This document shows positions 53,557-64,000 of a stretch of 64,000 nt of DNA, one piece after another (position 1 is the first letter of the stretch; every line of letters starts with the position of its first letter). The stretch covers positions 8,928,001 to 8,992,000 of the forward strand of contig BTRK01000004.1 in NCBI GenBank assembly GCA_036245805.1, written 5' to 3'. The translations under genes and the position numbers were made by a program. The notes under the pieces are model-generated. The model did no database searches. It was given only the letters and a program-made list of their open reading frames with translations, and had not been told where the DNA came from. The DNA comes from Pristionchus mayeri (lineage: Eukaryota > Nematoda > Chromadorea > Rhabditida > Neodiplogasteridae).

Positions 53557-54950
53557 ATGAGCGGTATTCCTGCATCGTTCATCATCTTTGTGATGGTAGT
53601 TCTTGCTCTTGGTCTCAATGGGAACATCGTGTTCTTCATCAGCAACTACAAGGAGAAAAGCGTTCACAGTACGTATTCGTGCTTGAATTATTTGGAAGAT
53701 GACGATTAAGAGAAGCTACTAGTTTTGCTGGTTACTCTGCACGCTTTGTGCGGTATTAACATGATGATCGACTTCGCGAGGTAAACAAAGTCGTGTGCTT
53801 ATTTGTCATATAATTTAGCCCAACAGCGATAAAAAATGCTTACAATGGATTGGCAAATTGCAAAAATGTGTGCATTTTGGACGCATGTGGGTTAGAGTTC
53901 GCAATTCCCTCGTCTCTTCATTCTATGCATACTCTCGTCGATCGACCGGTCGAGAGAGCGTGTAAAATGAAGATACGGCGGCCCGAATTACGAACTCTAT
54001 TCTGCTCCGAATGACGCCGTTGCATTGCATAGAAAATGTAATGAAACTTAATTCTGTAGAATCCTTCTGGGATATCGATTCACGCGTTTCGAATGCCTCC
54101 GATATCTCGGGGCTTGGCACACGCTGTTCGGCACGGGTCAATCAGCACTGTATTCGCTGATTGGTGTGGAAATACTGATACTCGTCTCAAGTGCTACTTG
54201 GTATCCTCTTGTTCTCTTATGAATACCCCCAACAACTATCCAAAAATTCGTATCATTTTTATCAAATAATATAAATTGAGCACTCCCTCCCCTTATAACA
54301 TATCGACCAAGCGGTACTCGTTCATCAATCTTGAACATTCGGATTCTTGTTCAGTCATGGAAAACTTAAAGCGTTGTGGTTCTACGCCTATATTTGCGGC
54401 ACATTTGTTCCATCCTCAATTGCCGTTTACGCATCATGGACTCGTGAAGAAGACAACCCAATCTTGGTCTGTTTACCACCCACAGCGCTGATCCGGGAAA
54501 TAAGCGTTCTCAGGAGTACGGTATGCATTTCATCGTCTATTTTATTTCGATACTGATTTCAGTGGCTTACGTTGAGCAATGGTCTCGTTATTACTCTTTA
54601 TGTGATCATCATCGCCGTTTTGCGCATTAAAAGTGAGAAAAATTCAATACGAATTGGTGAATAATTATAGTTTCGTGTTGACGCATGTAGCATTTAGTTA
54701 ACAGGTAAGAGTTTAGAAGTTTAGTAAATGTAAGAGTCAACTAAACGTTTAATGTTCAGTTAACAAATTAGAGTAAGAGTTATAGTAGTAAGAGGAACAT
54801 TAGTGAGCTGTTTGCACTAAGGTGAAGGAGCATCAAATAGATTATTTCAATATTTTCTTCACCATTTCCTCTAGGTAACAATCAACACAGCAGCTACGCC
54901 AACACGATAATAGTTTCCACCAGTAGATCAAATGCTTCAGTTACGGTAAA
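53557..54950 (+). pseudogene. srsx-like 7-TM receptor, truncated after TM5
   Basis: TM1 (53557-53668): FIIFVMVVLALGLNGNIVFF. TM2 (about 53714-53780): LLVLLVTLHALCGINMMIDF. TM3 (54060-54200): LGAWHTLFGTG..., LYSLIGVEILILVSS. Then a loop exon near 54275. TM4 and loop 2 (54355-54520): FYAYICGTFVPSSIAVYASW, CLPPTALIREIS. TM5 (54563-54632): LVITLYVIIIAVLRIK. Then an intracellular exon (54875 on). TM6 and TM7 are not found before the opposing pseudogene begins at about 55019, and some junctions are not in phase. Subfamily assignment is from helix order and loop motifs. Confidence 0.55.
53894..53998. repeat. family-A palindrome
   Basis: AGAGTTCGCAATTCCCTCGT is mirrored by GGCGGCCCGAATTACGAACT around CTCTCG/CGAGAG and GATCGACCGGTCGAG. 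It lies in an intron of the srsx-like pseudogene. Confidence 0.88.
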
Positions 54951-55018
54951 ATATCGGAAATACACCAGTTGGGATAATTCTCATGATGGACACGGTGTCA
55001 TGAATAACTAGCAAGTTC

Positions 55019-57776
55019 TATATCTTAGGATTGTCTTGGGCGATCGCATTAGTGACTAATGTCTTCTTTCCGATGAAAAGATTGGCTTGAGTGTGGAAAA
55101 TGTTCACGATCAGGCTGAAAGTGTAAACATGATGAGATGTAGAACTGAATTAAGCGAACCCATCCAGCGCGAGCGTTAGATGCCACAAGGATGTCGTTGT
55201 CAGAAATTTCGCTGAAATATATATGTAAAAAATGAATGAAATGTGAGTAGGACTTGCAAAAATCCTCGGAAAATATGTGGGTGATAAATGCAAATCAGAA
55301 ATTTTCTACCAGAAGAAGAATGCTCTGAATGAATGCCTGAAAAGATGAACGGCAAAAGATCGAATATATTGGATTTCAAGTTCTAAGTTTGGCTTTAAAT
55401 TGCCCAACAAATTCTTAGTAATAATTTCTTACTAAAAATGTCGTATTTTATGTATTTAGTGAAAATGTCGAAACCTCTTAGATGTCTAGAGTCGCACTAA
55501 CCTGCTTGAACAGGCGAATTTCTGCTGATCTGCCAAATGGTCCTTTCGAACTGCCCAGGGCTGTGATTTTCTGGAAATTTTCAGTTTAAATCTCCGCCAC
55601 AATAATCTCGATACTTTCAAGTGATAAATCCTTAGCTGTATGACCGTAGCGACATCGATGATGAGTATAACAAGGGGTTCAATAGCTACCAGAAGTTGGA
55701 AGATATTCCTATTCATAGATCGTTAAGATCAATTCGTATAAACGAACGTTTCATAAAATTTGGTTCCTGATGAAGGGGAAAACTTCCATCGCATCGTGGT
55801 CCCATCATAGCACAACCGCACATCTTGTACTGAATTCCGCATAACGTTTCGAAGAATCGAAAACGAAAGGATAATTTGAGCTGAACTCTGCAGAAGGACC
55901 GAAGGAGCGTCACACTCAGAATAATAGTCATATTTTGAGGTGTCGTGAATTTTTAGGTTGTAATCGATGATACGATTGCGAAATATCTAGTTGCTGAGAT
56001 AATAACGGAAATCTGTTTCCGAGAATATGCGAGACATAGCTAATCTTAATGGATCAACGTCAATGATGGTACCATTCCAATGATTACATTGCAAGCAAAG
56101 TTGATTTCGAATTGTTCAATGTTGAATGTTAAAACACAATTCTGTTTTCGAGGCACTTGAAAATGGTCAAACCCGAGTGAAATAAAAACGATGAGAAATG
56201 AGTTGTTAGCTACTGAACAAGCAACGACCAGGCGAAAACTGATAGAAAGAGAAGGACATAGGTTATTTAAAAATATAGTATATATAAAATATCAGGTTGG
56301 CATGAAAGTCTTTGTCACTTTTTCAAAACTTTATTTCTTTGAGGAAACAATATCATGAGTTCAATTATAATTGCCCACTTTATTGACAATACGTGCCCAA
56401 TGTACCTGCAATTTATGGATCCCCTCCCTTTAGAACCGGACTGGGTGTGAATGAAAGTATTGCTCGAGTTCAACCTCGAGACTTCAACGTGAATTGAAGG
56501 CCCTACCTCAAACGGCATGGGTCAGGTCAGCAAAAAGCCACTAATCGGAAGGGGCCAAGTCAGGAGAATACGGGGGGTAAGGGAGAACCATCCGACCATA
56601 TACAGCCAGTTCCTGCTTGACTTGATTGGAGTCCTGGGGACGGGGGTCATTTTGCTGATTATACTCTTTCCTGTCCTTCAGCATTGAACGATCGACTTCA
56701 ATCTTCAAATTCTGTAATTGTGAGACGTACTTGGCCCCGGTGATTGTCATGCCTTCAGGTAGTAGCTCCGAGTAGATCACGCCATCCACTCCACACAACA
56801 TAGAAAAACGTATTTTTCTTGAGGTGCAGGTCATGTTTGGGGATACCCTGTGGAATCTCTCCTTCTCCAACCCACTCGGCTCTAATGTGGTTGTTATCGT
56901 AGAGGACTCACTTCTGATTCCCCGTTATGAGCCGTTCCAGCCATCGATCCCCACTTCGGAGAATGAGGAAAATATTGGAATCGTCGACTCGAAGGTCATG
57001 ACTGGCTTGGATCAGATCATGCGATTTTAATCGACCGATTAATTTCCTCATTCCAAGATATCTCAATCCTTTTTTGACAGTGCAATGGTGGACTCTAAGT
57101 GCAATAGTCATTTCACGGGCACTTTGAAGTGGGTCCGTTTCAACAGCTTTCTTCAAAGTCTCAAAAAAAAGAACGTGGTCTCCCAGATCGATCATCATCA
57201 TAGAGGGAAAAGTCGTCTTCTTCGGAGAGATGGATCCAATTCCTGCAGGCGTTGTAGAATGGGCATGTGTGTTTGATAAACATTCTTCAGTAGGGTCTCC
57301 GAATCCTTCATCGTGGTGTAGGATAGAGAGAGGCAAAGCAGAACATGTCGGACGTGAGTGGCACCAGTAACATACATCGTTGTTCTACTAGAGCTTGATT
57401 GAAGGAAAAGGAATGGGAAGTTGTTTACTATAAAGGCCAATCACTGACTGTTATTCACTAGCAACGAGGCAACACCAAAGGGCATTTGCGGCGAGCAGTG
57501 TAAAAACAAAACCAGTGACAAAGACTTTCATGCCAACCTAATATATAAAAATAAACAAAGGTATTTTTAAAATCAAACGCACGATCGTTGTAGTTTTTTA
57601 TTCACGTTCACCGTCAACAAAGCGATCAGGTTCGTGATGCTGACGCCTGAAGAGAAATTGATCATTAGAAGGGTAATAATTAAGTTAAAAAAGGAAACAA
57701 ACCGTGTGCATGAGAACATTAGCCAATTGAATTTTACGAGCATCCATCGCTTCCATTGTACAGTTTGGTTGTACAT
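55019..57776 (-). pseudogene. decayed 7-TM receptor split by a mariner
   Basis: On the minus strand: a first exon (57776-57703; MYNQTVQWKRWMLVKFNWLM), TM1 piece (57646-57593; GVSITNLIALLTVNVNKKLQ), then the mariner element. After it come weak remains near 55940-55720, then TM5 (55700-55620; NIFQLLVAIEPLVILIIDVA), an RSAEIRLFKQ loop, AFIQSILLLVENF (about 55345) and a tail near 55110-55019 (LIVNIFHTQANLFIGKK). The loop-to-TM6 join with Q.F.QS resembles srv/srx-type receptors. Middle exons cannot be read cleanly. Confidence 0.45.
56292..57541 (-). mobile_element. mariner with decayed transposase
   Basis: TIRs T[CT]AGGTTGGCATGAAAGTC, then TTTGTCAC, with TA on both sides (56290-56291 and 57542-57543); about 1,250 bp. 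Minus-strand frames spell mariner pieces: HHCTVKKGLRYLG (helix-turn-helix), RWLERLITG, DGVIYSELLPEGMTITG, and LPYPPYSPDLAPSD with the final catalytic Asp region. Frameshifts divide these into at least three frames, so the transposase is dead. It lies within the receptor pseudogene. Confidence 0.92.
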
Positions 57777-57789
57777 TGGGTACTAGATA

Positions 57790-59200
57790 TCTCGAGCGCA
57801 CCTCATTATGGTTTCAAAAGAGAGGGATCACCACTGACAGTGCGTATCCCACCAGAATACCATTGATTTTCGTCTAGCTTTGTCAGCTTTTCATAATTAT
57901 GTTACCAGGTATCAATGGTAGATGCATGAGGTGGATTGATCGTGGTTTCTGTGCTCGAGTGATTACAAAATTGTTTCAAATTTCAGCGTTTTCGCCCACA
58001 TGAGACTTTTTGAGTGAAACTGTGAATTGTAACTTTTCCGAGGAATCTAATGATATTATGCACAACTCCCCCGACGGAATACATTTTTTTCAGGACGCCT
58101 ATTTTGAAAATTCACAAGGTCAACACTTTTTTCTCAGATGAGATAATCTTTCGCTTTCAACGGAAAACATGCTTATCTCGTCAAAATCTTACAGGATTAA
58201 CGTATGGGTTTGGATGAGCCGTACACGATTTACAAAAATCGACCACCCCTCTCCACGTGGCATCCACGTGGCATGAGTCGCTTTCCAAGGTCGATTTTCG
58301 AACTGTACGTGAAAAAAGGACCGTAAGGAAATATTCCCGTGGAATTATATTTGTTTGCTGTACGAGTGTATGTGAATCCCTTTCCGATAGTCTATCATAT
58401 GCTCAACATCGCTTTCTCTAGGCAGAAATATTAGGGTGTCCCATAAGTTCTCGGACTTTTTTTTCAATCCATCTACTACATTAGCCATTGGAGTTCGGAC
58501 TTAAGATACTTGCGCATAGTTAGTGGCAGAGGGTGTATTGTTGCATAATTCCATTATCCGATGCATGCATATCATAGTGGTGATGCAATCTTCGCAAATG
58601 CTCATTTTTTGAGCACTTAGTTTTAATTTTTTGCAACCTGTCCGCGATATTCTAGGAAATCCAGATGTGTGTGGTGTAATCAATATCTTGCTGTGTATAT
58701 ACTAATATATTAACATCTTTTGTACTGCTATTCCAGTAGTAGGAAAATGGAAAAATCGAAAATAAAGTTTACACTTTTAGGGTTAGTTGTATATTTTCGA
58801 GCATATTTTAGACCTTCGTTAACCAATTGTATCGAAAACAACTTTAAACGTGATGATAATATTTTCTCAACCTCTTGAGGTTGTTTTTAGAACGTAACCA
58901 ATCAATGCCTTTGAAGACACTTTGCAAAAAAGCAAAATTTTCTATCGATGAAGCAAAGCAAATCCAGATATCAGAAATGTGCCTGAAACTATTGAATAGC
59001 TGTGTGTATTAATTAAAGACTGTAATTGAATTTCAACTCACATCCATTAGCAACATATTTTAAAAAATCATTTTTTTGGATTTTGCTATATTTTGTTCAA
59101 ACATATGAGGCCGGTCGCTTAAGAATCGAGCAAAGTATGGCACAGCAAAAATGATAAATTTTCAGAAACTCTGCATGTGGGGGTTCTCGAGGGTGCTGAT
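57790..59200. other. repeat-rich interval without a gene
   Basis: 58150-58330 is the inverse relative of 8300-8420 (TACACGATTTACAAAAATCG). 58432-58460 (AGGGTGTCCCATAAGTTCTC) resembles a mariner-type terminus, but no partner end is visible. 59160-59200 begins the homology to 12090-12190. No exon supported. Confidence 0.45.
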
Positions 59201-60900
59201 AACGATGGGCACATTCATTTTGTACTAGAAGTCGCCATTAACGCCAGACGACGTTGCGTCGAAAACACATTTTCGTGAATATTTCAGTTCCAGAGGTAGA
59301 TAAAAATAAGTGAAATCGTTTTCCAAGGTATTAGGTTGGTAAGAAAGTTCTGTCGCGTTTCTCGTATTTTACATTTTGGTTTAGCCTGCCCTTCAAAGTT
59401 GATCAATCTTCATACGATCTTCAGTAGTCTAATAGTGCTTGGTTACTCTTTCGAGAAAACGTTATCACAGTACTCTCCTATTACTAATTCTGGCATAGTC
59501 GATTGCCAAATTCAGCGAAATTGATGAGTAACCCTATTTTTTATTTGCTCATGGTCGAAAGAAGAAATGTGATATGGGCATAACTAATATGCTATTGTAG
59601 AGTGCAACAAGTGGGCATGTTTTTTATTGCATAACAATAAGAACGCACCATTATGCGAACTTGGGATCAACGCTAATTCTGAAAATTTCATTGAATTTAA
59701 TTTTGTTTTTAAGCATTTCTCATCACTGAAGATTTAGCAATTGATCCAGTAAGCTCAATTGTAGTGAGTAGTGAAGTACTCGGCATGGTTAGGGTTTACC
59801 TTAAATTGGAAAGTGGTGCACCAAACTGTTCGTAAGCTACAGTTTTTCAAATGATGAAACCGATAATTGTTCTTTGAAATCAGCCTTTTTTGCAATCTGC
59901 AGCTTCCCACACATATCGAATGCCGGATGTTATGTGATGAAATGGATGTTCAGCTCTAGTGTTATCACCCTTCAAAACAGTATAAGGAATTGATAGCTCT
60001 TATTCAAACGGCTGAGTTCAAAAAATAACACCATAAAATCATCATTTTCAGAATTTTTGAGATTTTATTTATTTACCCGCTTTATATGCGAAATAGAATC
60101 GACTTAAACTGTTGATGTATACTACTTACATCACTTGAGCTTATGTTAAATTGAATTTCCAGACGATTTATTGAGTCAAGAAAAAAAGGAAAAATAGTAC
60201 GCGACAGAACTTTCTTACCAACCTAATATTTGTTGATGAATTTTTTTTTATCAATTTTATTTTTGTATTACTTAAAAATAAATTTATTAGAATTGTTAAA
60301 ATCGCAACAAATAAAAAAGGTATGTTGTGACTACATCCAATCGAAAGGGAATTCTAAGAGGAATTCAAATATATTTTTCTTTTATTTTTTATCCATTCGA
60401 CTTTTTCGTAATTGAATTAATTCTGCCTCAAAATTGTGAATATTGGGTGACGCCTTCTTGATCTACCCGAGTCTCTCGTCGCCATCGACCCAATAATCCC
60501 TGTCTCTGCCAGAGGGAAAACGAGATAGAAAGGAAAGAAGAGAGGGTGCAGAGAGTCAGAGGCTCAATTTTATGCACAATTAATTCAATTGCGAAAAAGT
60601 CGAATGGATAAAAAATAAAAGAAATATAAATTTGAACTCCTCTTAGAATTCCTTTTCGAATGAATGTAGTTACAACACACCTTTTTTATTTGTTGCGATT
60701 TTAATAATTCTAATAAATTTTTTAAGTAATAAAAAAATAAAATTGGCGTGATCGCCATCAACAAATACCTTGGAAAACGATTTCACTTATTTTTATCTAC
60801 CTCTGGAACTGAAATATTCACGAAAATGTGTTTTCGACGCAACGTCGTCTGGCCTTAATGGCGACTTCTAGTACAAAATGAATGTGCCCAAATATCCTGT
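59201..60900. repeat. large foldback element
   Basis: The left arm (59201-59330 plus 60229-60420) is mirrored by the right arm (60575-60900), about 325 bp per arm once the nested element is removed. Examples: GTCGCCATTAACGCCAGACG against CGTCTGGCCTTAATGGCGAC, and AAAGTCGAATGGATAAAAAA against its inverse. The spacer of about 150 bp holds a degenerate hairpin (CCGAGTCTCTCGTCGCC ... AACGAGATAGAAAGG) like the palindrome cores. Confidence 0.9.
59331..60226. mobile_element. 896-bp mariner-like non-autonomous element
   Basis: Perfect 28-bp TIRs (TTAGGTTGGTAAGAAAGTTC, then TGTCGCGT) with TA at 59329-59330 and 60227-60228. No transposase. It is inserted in the left arm of the foldback. The right arm reads TACCTTGG preceded by CATCAACAAA, i.e. 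the uninterrupted site with a single TA. Confidence 0.95.
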
Positions 60901-61330
60901 AGGATTCCAATGTGTTAAAAATGTTTCTGTGAAAGTTCTACAGAAGGGTCCATTTTTTCGTTCTCATCCGACGGTTTGTCATAGTACCGTCGCAACCCAG
61001 CCGCTCTTGCCTGTAGTCGATGCGATGATAACGCTAGACAACGTGACAATACCCACGTGTAGATACATATCTACGTATTCCGCCAAAAAGGAGAAGTTTG
61101 AAGTCATTCAGTTGTCAGATGACGTTCTTCACTCGCTAAGCGCTCAGCAAGAGAAACATCAGTCACAGGTCCAATAGGTCTCATCGTTTCAGAGTGTGAG
61201 TGCGACAGCATTAATACTATAGTTCAATCGTATGTATGCCCTTTGCGAAAAGTCAAAATAAACAACCGATGTGTTTTCGGGAAAAAAACAAAAAGGTCAA
61301 GAGTTATCTGAATAGGCAAACGAAACCAAT

Positions 61331-61405
61331 CATGTGAATGATAATATTTTTCCGATCGAATCTGACCAACTTCCATTGGTTCAATGATACAGTTTGGCTG
61401 AGCAT
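61331..61405 (-). pseudogene. relic of a receptor first exon
   Basis: MLSQTVSLNQWKLVRFDRKN is similar to the first exon at 57776 (MYNQTVQWKRWMLVKFNWLM), followed by CATG and a TTGCCTATTCAG-like acceptor. No downstream exons are convincing. Confidence 0.35.
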
Positions 61406-61756
61406 TAAAACCCGTTCTCCATGAGACTTAAAAGCACGAAATATTTCGAATGCACCTGATAATGATTTCCCAGGAGAGAAATCGCAACTAACAGTGCATC
61501 TATGACGTCATATCCTCATCGCGTCTCGTCTATCTTAGGCAGCGTATCAAGATTATGAGCACTAGTTGCGATTGTACGTGGTTCCATCAGTTATCTATAG
61601 ACACATTTTATGTACGCTCGAGGGCGCAATGAGATAAGAATAGATAGACACGACAAAATATGTTGGTTCAGTAGCAAAAACATTCTCACGCGACCTACTT
61701 CCGACGACATTGAGCTGTGAGAAAAAATAGAACCCGTCACAACAAAAATTTATTCG

Positions 61757-61942
61757 TCATAGCCATTTTCTTTGAATTGATCCCATAACTGTGAAGGTGT
61801 GTAATTGAATAAAAAGGTCATTTTCAAAGTCGGCTTTGTCACAAATGTGTCTCGTCATTGAAACAATGATCAGAAGAATGTGCGGTGTTGCTGATGCGAT
61901 GACTATGGATATTGGTAAGGAAAGTTGACATACTGCAGACAT
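61757..61942 (-). pseudogene. possible receptor helix fragment
   Basis: An open minus-strand frame starts MSAVCQLSLPISIVIASATP, then HILLIIVSMTRHI, one strong hydrophobic helix with a basic end as in TM1 of a receptor. No other exons were assigned, so this is weak. Confidence 0.25.
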
Positions 61943-62292
61943 ACAGAGTTTGAGATTTTAGATGCACCGCCTTTTCGAAATTAGATCAATTATGCATTTC
62001 GGAAACATTGCTTACACAAGTACATATAACTTCTCCCAGAATCTAAAATATTCAACACTTCCCAGTGACCCGGAAGATAACAACATTGTTATGGGAGCGC
62101 TGGTGAAGGTGTGAGAAATGGGAAAAATCCCCGAGGGAGATACAGTATACACTCAACTGGGATGTGAATAAATGAACAAATGCACTCTAAATACCGCCTA
62201 TTCACTCTATATTTAATGCCCCACTTTCAATAGGCGCTCAGTTCGATATCACATTCAAAACTACTACTGTATTTCAAGCTAAGGCCAATCAG

Positions 62293-64000
62293 ATGTCTCT
62301 TCTCTCATCTTCCTCAACGATGTTCAAGAATACGACGATAGTCCGCCAGTGGCTGCCCATTTGGGAGTGGCCCTCCATGCCAGAGTACAACTGCAGGTAT
62401 TGCAAGTGTTGATTGGAAAACATCCTGTTATTTAACTCGATTTTGAAGCATTTTGAGTTTTAAAGAATATTAATCAAATTGTAGTCGCATACGACCGGTC
62501 GGTGTTGAATGGACGGAAACCAACGGTGCCTCGCATCCATTCTACGGCGGTATCTCTATTCTGTGGGGAACAGCGTGCGAGGTATGAGTATGAATATTTC
62601 AGAATAGACCAGTAGGTGTATTATGGTGGGAATTATTTTCGAACAAATCACGACCTTCGAATGTTCTCTGATAAAATACAAAATGCTTCAGATACTGTAC
62701 ATCCCGTGCCTGTACGCTCTCTTCATGGAGCGGAATCACGCCTGCTATCGAGTACGATTCAGGCCATTTCCGAGACGATTTTTGCTCAAAAAACTACTGT
62801 TCATACGACGCTTCTAATGACGTCTAAAAAGCCGGAACAAAGCTCGACACCATTTCGTGAGGGGCAATACGGGATATGAAAAAGGCGTCAACTCATATTC
62901 GACTTTTCCAATGTGCTGGTTCATCATTGGATCCCTACGCGGCAAAAAAATAAAAAAATAATATTAAAGATCATGCTGTGGCTGGCCATCGTTGATGTAA
63001 TCGCCATCCTGTGCAATTCCATTGGCTTCGGCCTTATTCTCATCGAGGGCTCTGTCTTCTGCTCTCGTCCCTGGTTCATCTGGATTGTTGGCTGCGTCGG
63101 ACTGGGTACGGTACTGTCATCATGACGCGATTGATGGTGTGCCTACCGTAGGCATGTGGTGCGGCGCGTGCATCGGCTGTCTGCTGCTTGTCACTTATCG
63201 CCTCTTCGAGCTGTTGAATATGAGCTACCGTTTTGAGGTGGGAGTACAGTAATTCAGATTTCAAAATGCAACATTTCAGACCCACGCTAATAAGCTCATA
63301 GTACTGGCTACGTGCTACGCTCTCTATTTCGCCTTCTTCACACCTCCGATTCTCTCCAACTCCTCCATGAACGCAATGTTCTACGATCCATTCATCGGAG
63401 ATGTCCCTACAGAAGTGGTACTTTTCAAACAACTCATCTAACACCCCAACCTGTACCTTTAGTATGTCAACTGGCCTCACACCGTCAACAATCTGCTCAT
63501 AGTCCTGACTTCAGCCACACTCTACATTCTGATGATCATCATATTGATAAGGAAGCAAGTAAGAGATCAAGCTAATCTTGCATTTTTTTCCAATTACACA
63601 CCTTCGCAATGGTGGGAGCATTTGCGACGGTGTGTAATCGAAATAAGAAGAATAGAACAACATGCAAGTATGCCGAATATATTTTTAGGGCGCAATGTCG
63701 TCAGAGGCAGGTCGCGTGAGGATTTCTGCCAATGGACCCGTGAGTCAAAATAGACCCATAGTAACTAGATTTCACTAAACGTCGTCTCTTCGCTTCCAAT
63801 ACTCTCTCACCGTTCGACCGGTTTTGACTCGAGACTCTTCAGAGTGTGTGATATATGAATGCAATGGCCCGCTTATCGAACGCTAATACGTTTAGATATA
63901 GTAACAATGCTTGGCAAGCTAAATCTGCTCACATTCAGATCTTCATCCAAGCCTCGCTCATCTGCGTATTCAATGTTGCAGCCTCACTTGAGTGAGTGAA
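62293..64000 (+). CDS. srt-like chemoreceptor (7-TM), 3' end outside window
   Basis: Exons in phase where checkable: 62293-62396, 62485-62581, 62692-62751, 62970-63105, 63152-63237, 63280-63417, 63463-63558, 63689-63739, and 63939 to about 63993. The N-terminus contains HPFYGGISILWG, then TM1 ILYIPCLYALFMERNHACYR, the YiPcl.v..... scYK srt hallmark. TM2 is IMLWLAIVDVIAILCNSIGF. Then EGSVFCSRPWFIWIVG, TM3-4 with LLLVTYRLFELLN and YALYFAFFTPPILSNSSMNA, FYDPFIGD, TM5 NNLLIVLTSATLYILMIIIL, and TM6 IFIQASLICVFNVAASLE. All match Srt receptors of ciliated sensory neurons. A short exon join near 62751-62970 is uncertain. The gene continues past 64000. Confidence 0.82.
63778..63883. repeat. family-A palindrome, degenerate
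   Basis: GTCGTCTCTTCGCTTCCAAT with ACTCTCTCACCGTTCGACCG is mirrored by CAGAGTGTGTGATATATGAA and CGCTTATCGAACGCTA. It lies in an intron of the srt-like gene. Confidence 0.7.

Noticed and set aside
58432..58460. Possible mariner terminus AGGGTGTCCCATAAGTTCTC
   Set aside because: No inverted partner end, no TA duplication and no transposase nearby. At most a solo fragment.
1..64000. tRNA, rRNA or spliced-leader genes
   Set aside because: I looked for T-arm GGTTCRA motifs with matching acceptor stems and for rRNA core words and found none that fold convincingly by eye. A covariance-model search would be decisive.

Overview
This 64 kb window looks like a nematode chromosome. The genes have many short introns with GT donors and TTTCAG-like acceptors, and the window carries nematode chemoreceptor families (srd-, str-, srx-, srt- and srsx-like). 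It also has RTE- and CR1/Jockey-like LINEs and mariner-type elements. Many small exons (17 in the UGT gene) and the dense palindromes suggest a diplogastrid such as Pristionchus, but that genus-level guess is inference.

Layout. 0.2-1.7 kb: an apparently intact Nudix (CoA diphosphatase-like) gene, minus strand. 3.7-3.9 kb: an orphan membrane-protein terminal exon. 4.9-12.0 kb and 17.7-23.6 kb: two copies of a segmental duplication, each holding a minus-strand srd-like receptor and plus-strand str-like receptor parts. Copy 1 keeps the better srd-like gene and copy 2 keeps the better str-like gene. A nearly full-length RTE LINE (14.7-17.7 kb) lies between them. 23.7-30 kb: mobile-element country, with a 1,266-bp mariner-like element, several RTE fragments and clustered palindromes. 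30.4-32.5 kb: a minus-strand srx-like receptor. 34.5-36.0 kb: two tandem genes for a small secreted peptide family that I do not recognise. 36.5-37.9 kb: a SnoaL/DUF4440-like protein. 38.1-40.4 kb: a secreted START (StAR-like) lipid-binding protein, minus strand. 42.0-47.6 kb: a complete 590-residue UDP-glucuronosyltransferase with a second 1,266-bp element in one intron. 49.5-51.8 kb: pseudogenes of ribosomal proteins S18 and S2, the latter with exons in permuted order. 51.9-53.2 kb: a THAP-like gene remnant, minus strand. 53.5-57.8 kb: two decayed convergent receptors, one split by a mariner. 59.2-60.9 kb: a large foldback element with a small mariner-like element nested in one arm. 62.3 kb to the end: an srt-like receptor continuing beyond the window.

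The most unusual features are three families of roughly 75-105 bp near-perfect palindromes. More than 25 copies sit mostly in introns and flanks of receptor and metabolic genes. Copies of family C commonly carry CRE-like TGACGTCA sites in their arms. The two paralogous blocks and the foldback arms give internal empty-site controls that date several insertions. Functionally, the intact genes fall into chemosensation (receptors), detoxification and lipid handling (UGT, START, Nudix) and secretion (small peptides). No operon is evident.
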